64,000 bases of DNA. It comes from Malachius bipustulatus. Taxonomy: Eukaryota; Arthropoda; Insecta; Coleoptera; Melyridae. The translations under genes and the position numbers were made by a program. The stretch lies in NCBI GenBank assembly GCA_910589415.1, contig OU342634.1, positions 16,799,144 to 16,863,143 of the forward strand, read 5' to 3'. The notes beneath the pieces were generated by a model, which saw only the letters and a list, made by a program, of their open reading frames with translations, ran no database searches and was not told the DNA's origin. Below, piece after piece: positions 47,646 through 59,000 of this stretch (positions are counted from its first letter, which is position 1; each line of letters starts with the position of its first letter).

Positions 47646-50600
47646 TTCCATTTTAGTTTTATTAAGTTTATGGTTCTGCCAGTATTACAATAATGTAGTG
47701 AAACATATGCGAAAATTCTCTGGTCCTCCGCAAAACTTAATTTTTGGCAATGCTCTAAAGTTTGGTGCAAAACACGGTAAGAATTATAATAAAAAAAGTG
47801 CCACCCTGCATTTACCTTTTAATAGTAACTATTAAGAAAACATATTATTATAAAGTTGAAGACTTCTTTGAAGATTCATCGATATCAGAGATGGCGTGCT
47901 GATGAGTCCTAGAGGGCTATAAACGTTTCGTTTACGTCTTCAGATCGAATGACTATCTGGCTTGCGTGTAGAGCTTTGTTAATTAAGCTTAAATCTATTT
48001 AACCTTCCATTATTATATTCTCATTATTATTGTTTTATTTATAATACTTACCCAAAAAGAAAAAGAAAAATCCAAATTTATTCACAATAATAATCATTGC
48101 AAAGTAAATTCAATAAAATAATTCCTAGATAAGTAAGTTTTTTTGTAATTTTTAGTACAATTCTACTTACTTTGTCATAGGAAACTATATTTAAAGTTAT
48201 TAGAGATACTATTTTCATAGAAAAATGCTATTTATTTCTGAAAAAACGAGTGGTCATCTTTTAGCTGCTTTCTCACATCCTAGAATGTTACCAGATAAAT
48301 ATATGGTTATAAATAGTTTTTTTTTATATTTAGAAATTTCCTATTCAATTGTTTTTTTTACAGAGGTTCTTTACCAGCTCCACGACTACGCAAGCATTTA
48401 TGGAGCGCTAACCGAAATAAGAATAGGACCCCAATTTTATATAATTGCAACTGATGTGAAATTTTTGCAATTTCTGCTCTCCGGTTATAAAGTACTTAAT
48501 AAATCTGTAGGGTACACAAAATACTTGTCTAGATGGCTCGGAACTGGACTTCTTACTGCAGGAAGTAAATACTTCATTAATTATTTTAGAGTGGTATTCA
48601 ATGATTTATAAAGTGCACTGCGTGTCTAGTGGATTATTTTATTAGTAATAAGTATGAGGTTTTATGAAAAAAAAAAAAAAACAATTTAAAATTTGTGCGA
48701 TTTTTGCTGCAAAAATTAAATTAGTACTGAAACGAAAAGAAAATTCAAACTAGACTTTGGTAATTAATTTAATTAATTTAACTTTGACACCTTGTATAAT
48801 TTAGTACTCACTTCGTATTTTTGACATAAAAAATTGTGAGATTAATAGCAGAAGGGGGTAAAATGAAATGCCAGAAAAAATCTAAAGAATTTTATTATTA
48901 TTATTAATGTTTAAGGTGAAAAATGGAAGCAACATAGACGTCTAATTTGGCCTTCTTTTCATCTACAAGTTCTGGAAAAATTCATTCAGTGTTTCAATTC
49001 ACAAAGTCATAAACTGATTGAAAAACTTAGTCTAGAAGAAGGAAAAGATAGTATTGATATTTTTCCATACGTTACTTTGCATGCACTGGACGTTATTTGT
49101 GGTAAGACTATACCTAATTATTGAAAGTTCCAGAAAATTTCCTATTTCTACGTTGTTGGTCTTATGATTATTTTTTAATCACCACTTTCTTCTTTTACCA
49201 AAGTTTGAATAAAATCAAAGTTGTACTTCAAAAATATTGTACTTCAATTATTGTGCTATTTTTGTAAAAATAATATTCCAACAAAATTTCTGCAGAATCT
49301 TCTATGGGTTTCAAAATTAATGCTCAAGAAAATCCAACTTCAGATTACGTCTACAGCGTAAGAGAGATGTGCAGGATTGTGTTCGAACGTTTTGCGCATC
49401 CATTAAAAGCACTAGACACCTTCTATTACCTCAGTAAAGACTATCGAAAAGAATTGAAGGCGTTGAAAATATTGCACGGAGTAACCAACACAGTCATAAA
49501 TAAAAAACGGGATGAATTATTAGACTCAAGCGATGAACTAGAAAAACCTGAAGATGACAGTGGGAGTAAGAAAAAAACTGCATTTTTGGATCTACTATTA
49601 AGAAGCAAGGTCGATGGTAAAACTTTAAGTCACGATGAGTTGAGACAAGAAGTCGATACTTTTATGTTCGCGGTATGATTCGCATATTAATATTATACGA
49701 AATAATTATTATTGAATTGAAAATATTTTCAGGGACACGATACAACCGCTGCAGCTATGAGTTTCTGTTTGTTCAATTTGGCTCAGTATCCGGAAATTCA
49801 GGTAATTGTTTTATTAGACCTATTATCCACATCTTTATAAATAGGATATTTTCTACAGAGAAAAGTGTTTGAAGAACAAATGAGAATATTCGGAGACGAC
49901 GTGCTTCGACCAGTAACTTCAAGAGATCTAACGGAAATGAAATATTTGGAAAATGTGATCAAAGAAACATTGAGGTTGTTTCCACCAGTTCCGTTGTATG
50001 CCAGAGAAATCACAGAAAGTTTCGAATATGGTGCATTAATATGGACGTTATATTAATTTAAAATCTAAATTTTCTTATTGCAGAGGGAAGAGTATTCCCT
50101 AAAGGCTTGTCTATCATAATATTGGCATATAGCGTCCAAAGGAATCCAGAACAATATCCAGATCCGGAAACTTTTAATCCATCCAGATTTGAAAAGCCTT
50201 CTCACGATCCATATGCATTCATTCCATTCAGTTCGGGACCTAGAAATTGTATTGGTAAGTGAAAACTTCAAAGGTTGATGTACTTTCGTTTAAATTAGGC
50301 AGAAAAGATGGCCCAGCGAATTAAAGATAAGTATGGAATCAACACCAGAATTTGAGAAGATGAACAATTAAAAATATTAAAAACAGCTAGAATCTATCCA
50401 TATCGTGGAATTTAATTCCGAACAATGCCAGGTACCCAACTCAAGTCTGATTTCAAGAGATTGCCCACCTCCTTCGTCTTAAGTTTTGCTGTTACCATTT
50501 ATGATAAATATGTAAAGATTTTTCTTTTTTATTAGATACAGATTATACCAGGTGACTTTTTTTTAAATTTATAGAAGTGTGATTTGAAGATGAAAAAACC

Positions 50601-53600
50601 GAAATTTTGTAAAACACTTAAAAAACAATCACACACTTTGTAACACGCCGCCCCCCCCCCCACCCGCTCATTTCCGCAAAAAGTTGACCTTGAGATCGTC
50701 TAGCTTTGAATGTAGAACCGAACGTTGTGTTTCGTAGTTTCGAGATTCGTGATTGAAGTATGCCGGAAGCAAGGGAGGAGTTAAGGATTTTGCGTTCTGA
50801 CGTTTGACTAAATTTCTTGATTTCGATTTTTACAAAATAATAAACAAATTAATTGTAGGATGGGGGGAATCAATTTTATATCATGTTTCACACTCAGGGA
50901 TTACCCCCATCGTTACAATCCTTTACTCATTACTTTATAAATTGTTGTTTGATTTCTCTATTTGTATTTTACATGTTTTCTTTAAACATTGTGAGTCAAC
51001 AACACTCGAGTTCGAATATAAAGGGACCCTTCTGGCAGCTGAGAGAACCGCTTTTACTTTCATTCATTCTTTGAAGCAATGTGCGGCGTTGCCGCTTGTA
51101 CTAAACGTTAGAATAGTCGTAGCTTGCTAGGTTTGTTTGCGATTTTGGTTTGGCTCAAGATATGCTTCTTTGATTAGTAACTCAGGTTTGCAAGACCTGT
51201 TTACCTTAATTGTTTATTCGCAGATGTACTCTGAATTTGCATTGTTCGGGCGTAGCTTTGTTAGCAAGTAATATTTTATTACCTCCCCGCAATATTCAGG
51301 TATGTGATAGTCCTTGGACTAGGAGTTTTGGTTTTCTGGATTTACTCTGAACTTGTATTCTCGGGCGTAGCTTTGTTAGCAAGTAATTTTTTATTACCTC
51401 CCGGCAAGATTCAGGTATGTGATAGTCCTTTGACTAGAAGTTTTGGTTTATTAATGAAAAATTCCTTTTTAATGGGATATTTTTCATTCTGCGATATTGA
51501 ACACATCTCTCGAGCGTTTTCGACATTATTAACAGAATCATGATCACCTCTGATCGAATTACAGACCCCATTCCTTTATTATTGCTCAGACGCAATAATT
51601 AGAGTGTTGGAAAATTGGGCTAACCTACTCGCATAACCAGCATATTCGGGCGTAGCTTCTGAAGCAGGTGACCAACAGCACCTCCCAGTCGTGTTATCGA
51701 GAATTACCTATCAAAAGGAATCGGGATAACCAAATCAGCTTAGTGATTACGTTTCTCGTTAGTGCGTCGTTGTTTGTGACTTGCACTTTAAGAAAACCCT
51801 GAGCGCTGCTATGACCACTCTATTGTTTTATTTATTTTAGTTTGAGCTTTTCGCATCATACTTTGGTTTTCACGCAATTTTCGTGAACTTTCCTGATTTG
51901 TGGTTTGCTTTGGCGATTTGACAATATGGGTTCACCCGTCTGTCTTCCGGATACCTTACTACTTTTTACTACTTCTATTATTGGCCTTTAATAGATATTG
52001 CGGACTCGAGTCTCGTCGCTTCGACAGAATACAAAGCTCCTTTATGGTTTGTTTACACTACATAATAATACTACTGTTTACTAAATACTCTCTCACCAAA
52101 TCAGGCATTACTATTACTTTTCTACTTCTACTTGATTTATTTGACGGGGCAATAGGAAACTTCTTATTTGTGATCGATCAAATGTTTGCAAGAGTGCAGG
52201 GATTTATTTCCTTGCCTTATATTTTTTAACGTCTGTTTAAAATCTTTTCTTCATTCATGGTGTTACACAATAGCGAAGGAATTCCTCTCACTCTCTAAGT
52301 CGTATAATAATTTAAAGGGGTGTGTTATTTTCTAATATCCGGTCGATCCTACATCTGTGCTAAATAAACTCGGACTCTTTGAGAAATAGAATGATTTGTT
52401 TCTTGCGTTCTTGGTTAATTCCCTAACTGAATTATTTCTGATAATGGGCCGTTTTAATTATTCACAGGTTATTTTATTCCTGACCTGGGTTTGATTTTCC
52501 TACTAGCTCTATCTCGACTTCCTATACAGTGCATTTATTTCTTTACCTTATGTTTTAACGTCGGTTTATTAGTCGGGCGTTTTATTTATCGGGCGTTTAT
52601 TTATCGGAGCCGTCTTTCTTATTATGGTGCCGGCGATTGAGGCCGGTGCTCCTACTTCGCTTGAATCGGGGTTCTTTTTTTTGCGGTCGGACATGGTTAT
52701 TTGCTGGAGACAGAAATTGTCCTTATGAATCGCGGATCTCTCCTCGACTCTTAGTGAAACTAAATTCGAATCTCATGACTGGAGTGAATTAGAAAAAGGG
52801 TTTTTAATGTGTCAGCGTGGTAATTTCTCGCTTCTTCGAATAGTCCTAATATTGTTCTCTAAGAGAAAATTCTAATTTTAGCAACGTGGGCGAAAACAGG
52901 AATGCGCCTAATCGACCTTTATTTAGCGATAAAAAAAGAGGAGCGGTGCGATACTCTCTAGGTAGTTTCCACCGTCAGGATGTAGAAAAGAATCGGTGCG
53001 ATACTCTCTAAGGAGTTGCCACCGGCCGGATGCGGAAAAGAATCGGTGCGATACTCTCGAGGTAGTTTCCACCGTCAGGATGTAGAAAAGAATCGGTGCG
53101 ATACTCTCTAGGGAGTTGCCACCGGCCGGATGCGGAAAAGAATCGGTGCGATACTCTCTAAGTAGTTTCCACCGGTAGGATAGAGGAGGAGATAGACAGT
53201 CTGACAGCGATTGAATTCGAAGCAAGACTGGCTACTCCTTTGCATCCGATGCGTGCTTTTATAGCCAGATTTCGACCAGGCTCTATTGTTTCATAGGGCG
53301 GGAACATGCCGGCTGTTGCTTTTTATCACGGCCTGCCTGCGTGATTTTGAGTAACATAATGCAGTGGGAACTTTCCGTTCCGTCGATGTTTTAGCTTGCC
53401 GTTGGTGTCTGTATTAAAGAAGGCGAGCGGCCGAGATTCCTGATCTATTATACCTACTCAGGCCGACTATCCCGTGGATATGAATGAGAGAAGAAAAAAA
53501 TTGTAATTATTTCACGTACCTAGAGCTGGTTTATCTCAACTTTAACAGCAAGAAATAAAATTGAATTACTTCATCATTGTGATCATTATCTTAAATTATA

Positions 53601-54095
53601 TTTTTTTGAGTCTCTAGAAATCTACAGACACTTACATAATTAACAATACACAGAAAAAAACCTTACTTACATCAAAAAAAGTAAATCAAATTATAAAATT
53701 GACCTGTTTTGGGTTTTTTATCTTCAGATTACAAAAATAATATTTTTTGTAAAATATTATTTTAATATTAAAAATAAAATTATATTTGGAAGAGATCGAT
53801 TGTCATCTATTTACGGAGGATCCTTTCCAGAAGAAAGTATTCATAGAAATAGCGTTGGAAACTTTCTAACAGCCAGACCTATATCTTCTTCTTCATTCTT
53901 ATATTACGAATCGTTTGTGTAATTTCAGGTCAAAAGTTTGCTATGATGGAGATGAAAACCACGCTTTCTCTCATGGTAAGAAATTATGAAATGTTGAAAA
54001 GTACTCCTGAACATATTTTACAATTATCTGCTGAAACGATACTGAAGTCACTAAATGGAATAAGGATTAAGCTGAGAAAAAGGCAGTACAACTAG
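47617..54095 (+). CDS. Cytochrome P450, CYP4-clan type, 8 exons, 500 residues
   Basis: Haem-thiolate monooxygenase, expected on the ER membrane with NADPH-P450 reductase; substrate unknown. Exons: 47617-47776, 48364-48564, 48916-49101, 49296-49672, 49733-49801, 49859-50030, 50084-50254, 53929-54095 (TAG). All introns are GT-AG and the frames join into 501 codons. Visible motifs: membrane anchor (residues about 4-20), proline hinge SGPP (35-38), C-helix WKQHR (124-128), CYP4-like CESSMG, I-helix AGHDTT (308-313), K-helix ETLR (367-370), NPSRF meander, and haem loop FSSGPRNCIG (437-446) with Cys444. Length is normal for the family. The ATG at 47626 (residue 4) has better context and may be the true start. 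The last intron (50255-53928) splits the haem-loop glycine codon and carries a 3-kb insertion. No broken residue was seen, so the gene may be functional if that intron is spliced. Confidence 0.93.
51228..51457. repeat. Direct duplication of about 115 bp
   Basis: Two adjacent copies begin TTTACTCTGAA or similar. They share CGGGCGTAGCTTTGTTAGCA, TTATTACCTCCC and CAGGTATGTGATAGTCCTT. A third, diverged partial copy (TTCGGGCGTAGCTTCTGAAG) lies at about 51645-51690. Confidence 0.85.
52936..53190. repeat. Five-copy 50-bp tandem array with alternating variants
   Basis: The unit AATCGGTGCGATACTCTC recurs at exact 50-bp steps (52991, 53041, 53091, 53141, plus a variant first copy near 52941). Variant A ends TAGTTTCCACCGTCAGGATG and variant B ends GAGTTGCCACCGGCCGGATG. 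The order A-B-A-B-A implies a 100-bp higher-order unit. Confidence 0.9.
53545..53650. repeat. Dispersed repeat shared with 21303-21440
   Basis: Second copy of the repeat described at 21303-21440, lying between the GC-richer insertion and the last P450 exon. Confidence 0.65.
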
Positions 54096-54233
54096 TTGAT
54101 AATTTTATTATTTTGTTTATTACATTAAAAATAATATTTTTGTTTTATCTATCTATCTATATCTATATTTTATTCTTAATTCTTGCATCGACATAATGTT
54201 AGCTTAACCAAAATTACATTACAGTTATTGTTC

Positions 54234-54597
54234 ATTAATAAATACAGTCTTTTTCTATTGGTTTTCCTCTTTTGTCAATTGCTTTTCCTTATTTGTCAAT
54301 GAGTTTCCCCCATTTATTAAACGTCAGTTTGATTTTTCCAATTCAAATTCCTCTTTTGTCAAATGAGATTCCTTTTATATCAAATGCTTTTCCAATGTTT
54401 ATATTACTGTCACTGCAAGTAAATGGGAAAAGCAATTGACATAAAGTGAAACTGATTTGACATAAAAGGAAATTGATTGCTAAATCAATGACTATAATCA
54501 TTGATAGATGGAAAAATAAGAAAATCATTTGACAAATAAGGAAAAGCAATTGACAAAAGAGGAAAACCAAAAGCAAAAGACTGTATTAATAAATAAA
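54234..54597. mobile_element. Palindromic element made of short CTTTTGTCAA repeats
   Basis: The left arm (AATACAGTCTTTTTCTATTG, then GTTTTCCTCTTTTGTCAATT) is mirrored at 54540-54597. The whole 360 bp is filled by degenerate copies of a unit of about 20 bp, TTTTCCT-TTTGTCAAATG, in one orientation on the left and inverted on the right. It sits just past the P450 stop codon and could fall in its 3' untranslated region. Confidence 0.7.
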
Positions 54598-54599
54598 TT

Positions 54600-56070
54600 T
54601 CACTGTAAAAATGTCTATAATATTAGCCTGTAACAATTATATTAGGTACAGTGATTACTTATACGATCAGTCTTTGCTATCCTTAATTTCACGGGAAGTT
54701 TTCTGAACTGTCCGCTTTTCTTTGTATTAATTTTTCTTCTTTATTTATTTGCTTTCTTAATTTTTTCTACAATTTTCTTCATTGTGTGTCAATCGTAACT
54801 AACCTCTAATACGCTTCCTGTATATAGTTTCACAAGTGGAGGGCAACTTTTCAAAGTTCTTAGTTCATCACCCTAGCAGGTTTTTTCTACTTGTAAGATC
54901 GTCTTCGCAAGGGGGTAAATTTAAAATCAAGCTACCATTCAAAATAAATGGAGTGTCACACATAAAGTACGCATCATTATGGGAGAAAATTTTCCTTTTC
55001 GATATCTAATAGTTTGTGCTTTGAAAATGATGACAAATGACAGGCACGCCACCTGTCACGTGTCTTTTACAGCTTTGAATTTGACATTTTTTCATTTGAC
55101 ATTTTTTGTCAAAAAAATTTGAAAATATGAAAATATCTCTAATAAAAAATATATAACTCTAGGAATTTTTCTTAATTGAATTGAACATTTCTGAGTTTTA
55201 AAAAATGTCGAAACTAGAACAAAATTATTATACCTTTATATCATTTTCAAATGTCAAAATTGGTACAAACTTGATGCAAAGTTGATTTAATTTTTGGAAA
55301 TAACTAAACATATGGAAACTTGACAATCACTTGACAATCGTCAAGTGCTTAAAGACTCCTTTTGCAATGTGTGTCATACAAGATTTTTGGTAAATCGACA
55401 AGAAACAACAATTTAGGAATTCATAATGGTCGAGAAATATAAGTTTATGAACTCTAAAGATTGGTATTCTAAATTGTCAAAGTGACAGGCTTCATAAGAT
55501 TCGTGGAAATTTACCTTTATTTGTCATTTATGTCACTTTTAAGAACAACTGTTTAAAAGTAGGTCACCTTTAGGCACTAAAAGAATATATTTTTTAAACC
55601 GAAATGGCAATCAGAATGGCAATTATCGGTTATTAAGGTTATTAAAACATTTTGAAAGCCGTCTGAATCCCAGACTAATTTTTCTTATGGGCGTCATATT
55701 TTTTTTTTATGTCATTAGGAAGAATCAGGGACACCGAAAATTGGAAAAACTTTAAAAAATTCAATGTTCTTTACACAACGATTTCGGATAAAAAATTAAA
55801 CACATTAGTGAAAAATTATTTAATAAAACATAATATATCATCTATGTATATAAAAACATGTAAAGTATTTTATGAAGAACAATGATGTGATTCTGTCCGT
55901 ATCTCACTCATACCATGTGCTCCTGTTGTAATGCAATTTAGTAACAACTATTTTGGCAACGTTCAAACAAGGTGTAAATATTTGGTAACAATAATATGAT
56001 GTATGAATGAACCGGTCGGTTAGTTGTGATCTAGAATTCGTTTCCGATGGGAATTTTGAGTAGTTTCGAC
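54600..56070. other. Gap between two convergent genes
   Basis: No coding exon was found between the P450 stop codon and the convergent minus-strand gene. The stretch contains several TGACATTT/TTGTCA words and AT-rich sequence. Candidate polyadenylation signals exist on both strands, but none can be singled out. Confidence 0.35.
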
Positions 56071-56074
56071 GCAC

Positions 56075-59000
56075 TCAAGTGGATGCTGTCCCCCAAGCTC
56101 TCGTAATCATGGAAAACATGGTTTTCACTAACCCCAATTTGTCAGGCTGAAATTAAAGTGAATTAATTACTATTCATATTGCGAATTAGAAACGTAAATT
56201 CCGATTTTATTTAGTAATACTCTTGAAATCATTTTTAATATAAACTAGATCTAAATTCGTTGAGGATATAGTAATACAACGAGATTTTGGTGCAGGAACC
56301 AAGATAAAATTTAGGAAATGGAAATGAAGAAACCTCCAAAAATATCAGAACCATCAGATCTTTATCTTATGAAATTGTACTAAGAGGGATATGATGAATT
56401 CTCTAATGAAAAAATACATAAATTATAATATATTGCAGAGTTGATAATAATTATATGTGTTACTAAAGTGTAATCATAAATGACCACATAAAATTTCATA
56501 CAATTATCGTGAATAAAACTTGAATAAATTAACCTAATTATCTCTTGACTTGTATACTATGTCATGAAGTATCCTGAAAAATAAATTGCAGGAAATATGA
56601 TTTACTACAATATTAAAAAGTAGGTCAGAGCAGCTTATTCGCGTTTTATGTGGAAAATATACTGGACATTTCTAATTACTCATAATTCTCATCATTTATA
56701 CTTTCGATTTCATCAAAACTTTTACATTAATTTTTGTCATCGATATTATTATACCTACTATTTTTAATGTGACAATAAATAAAAACCTATAAAATTTGGC
56801 TTTACTTTTAGTCAATGAATCAAGGCGACATCATCCGAAACCATAGGCATAGTTAGCGTGGGTGATTTCTCCCGTTCGCGGCTAATAAAAATTGACTCAA
56901 ACAACCTCCGGTTAAAACGAGTCATAAGTTGCAATAAAATCAGTTAATAGTTTTTTTTATTCAAGCATCATTTTATTTTGCGTTAGAATAGTTCTTAGTA
57001 GGTACTTAGTAATAATTATTAGTATTTTATAATTATTTTAGTATAGACTTACACCGCCTCCACCACTGCCTGAAGAGCTCATATTTGCTATACTTTTAAG
57101 CAAGGTTGAAAGGAATCCTGCTATAAATCCTACAGGATCAATAGGCTTCCCAGAAGCTTCCTGTCCTTCAGGAGGAGGTGCCTAAAAAGATAACTAAATA
57201 GCAATATCTATAAAATATTTAATGAAAATTAAAATCTAAGATGCTTCTTCGTATTTCATACACCTAGAAAAATTTTATGTATACATTTTAGCATTTTATA
57301 TACAAATAAATACAATAAAATTTGGCGTTCGTATATTATAGACAGTGCAATAAATTAATGTTACCTAATTAAGCTATTTTACAAATTTACAGTGTATATA
57401 TACAAATTAAGTAATTACCGGTCCAAATATTACAGGAATCAGCTCCGCGACCACTTTTCCTGAAAATATTCCTACGCCTTTCTAAAACAAACATTGAATA
57501 AAATTATGAATAAAACCTTACATATAACTTTAAATGAAAATAAAAAATGATATCAAAATAGGAATGTGAAATAAGCTTATGAGTTACATTACTATGGAAA
57601 AACAATGGTTGGTTGCACTAAACAAAATTAATTGATTATTATATTGATTGATTGAATATATATTTCATTTATTTAAATAAATGCACTATTTTTGATTTGA
57701 CGGGTCCTTAACATCTATGTCATATTCCAAATTAATTCCCCATAATTGGTTTCCTAGAAAAATAATAATTTTTGGTTCCCTAGAAATTTTTCTCGCAAAA
57801 AAGCTGTGAGTGAAACATTTCACCAGTTTACTTATTAAAAAAAAACTAATAATTAAAAAAATAAAATAAAAATAGCAAAGAATTCCATCTGTGTATATGA
57901 TCGGTGTGTTACACAATAATCCGCCAATTTTTATGCACACTCTGATTTATGAGTCAGGAACTAACGTTTCATGTTTTAAAAAGAAATATGAGATCTCTGA
58001 TATAATTTTGATTAATTAAATAATTCCATGTCAACTAATTTAAATAATAATCGATTTAAGTTTCAACAATTTTTTCAATTTCTCTTCAAAACAATTTAGA
58101 AGTTGATATTGATAAAAGATATTTATATGACTTCGGTGCATGCGGTCATGTAATAATTATTATAAAAAACCCTACAGTTATTAATTATCTTGAACCTCCA
58201 CATTAATAACATTACTTTTGGAAAGCTATTTTTATAAAACACAAACAGATAGAGTAGTTGGTAACCATTTAGTTCGTTTCTACTCCGTTTCGCTTCCTAT
58301 AAGAAGTGTAGATCATAATCGCTCACTTAAATTTGACATTATTTATTTAATATTTATCAAACATTAATTCTGATTGATGAAAATGATGCATGATTGATGA
58401 TGATTGAGTTTCAAACGTTACCGCTCCTGGTGGTTCTGCTACTCCTTTGAGAAATGCTGCTACTAAACCTCCGAGAAGTTGTGCTAAGTCGATGCCACCT
58501 TCATCGTCTCCCTATGAACAATTTTAAAAATATTTAAAACCTATTATAACACATCAAGCACTAACAACATAATTTTTAAACCTGAAAATTAATAACATTA
58601 TCTACTTACCTACGACGTACCTCATAAATTCACGAATGTGAATTATAATAACTATAATAATTGGGTTCGTTAATTTGACTTGTATTAAAAAGAAAGTACA
58701 ATAATAATTAATCATATTTATCCTAACTGAATACGTACCCCGAAGAAACTCATTAGCAATTCAGTTAAACCACTGAAGTCGAAAGTACCGTCTTCATTTT
58801 GCTAAAACAGAGCAGTATTTTAGTTAAAGGTATAATTAATTTATATGTAACAAAAATACCGCGCTCAAACTTCCTAGAAGACCGGTTATAGCTTCAATGT
58901 CTATAGTTCCATCAGGCTAAAAAGTAATTAATAAATCAAATTTATAACTGAACTCATGCATAATGTATAATATTAGGCCTACGGTTATAAAATGTTGCAT

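Larger units (their letters stand above)
50570..53530. mobile_element. Large GC-richer insertion in the last P450 intron
   Basis: Composition changes sharply from AT-rich intron to GC-richer sequence. The block contains a C-run (about 50647-50663), tandem repeats at 51228-51457 and 52936-53190, and an AATAAACTCGGACTC word near 52365 like the R/U5 part of an LTR. No reverse transcriptase, integrase or other domain is readable in any frame. It is probably a non-autonomous retroelement or several stacked remnants. Exact ends were not found. Confidence 0.45.

Noticed and set aside
48225..48363. Apparent upstream extension of P450 exon 2 from an ATG in the intron
   Set aside because: The stretch is intron read-through. 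The acceptor TTTTTTTACAG at 48363 and the family alignment place the exon start at 48364.
50300..50470. Coding-like fragment MAQRIKDKYGINTR followed by EDEQLKILKTARIYPYR in the last P450 intron
   Set aside because: It has two in-frame stops, no splice fit to the P450 frame and no recognised family. Noted only as a possible relic.
52923..53225. 100-residue minus-strand open frame with internal repeats
   Set aside because: The protein repeats only reflect the 50-bp tandem array, and there is no start, splice or domain support.
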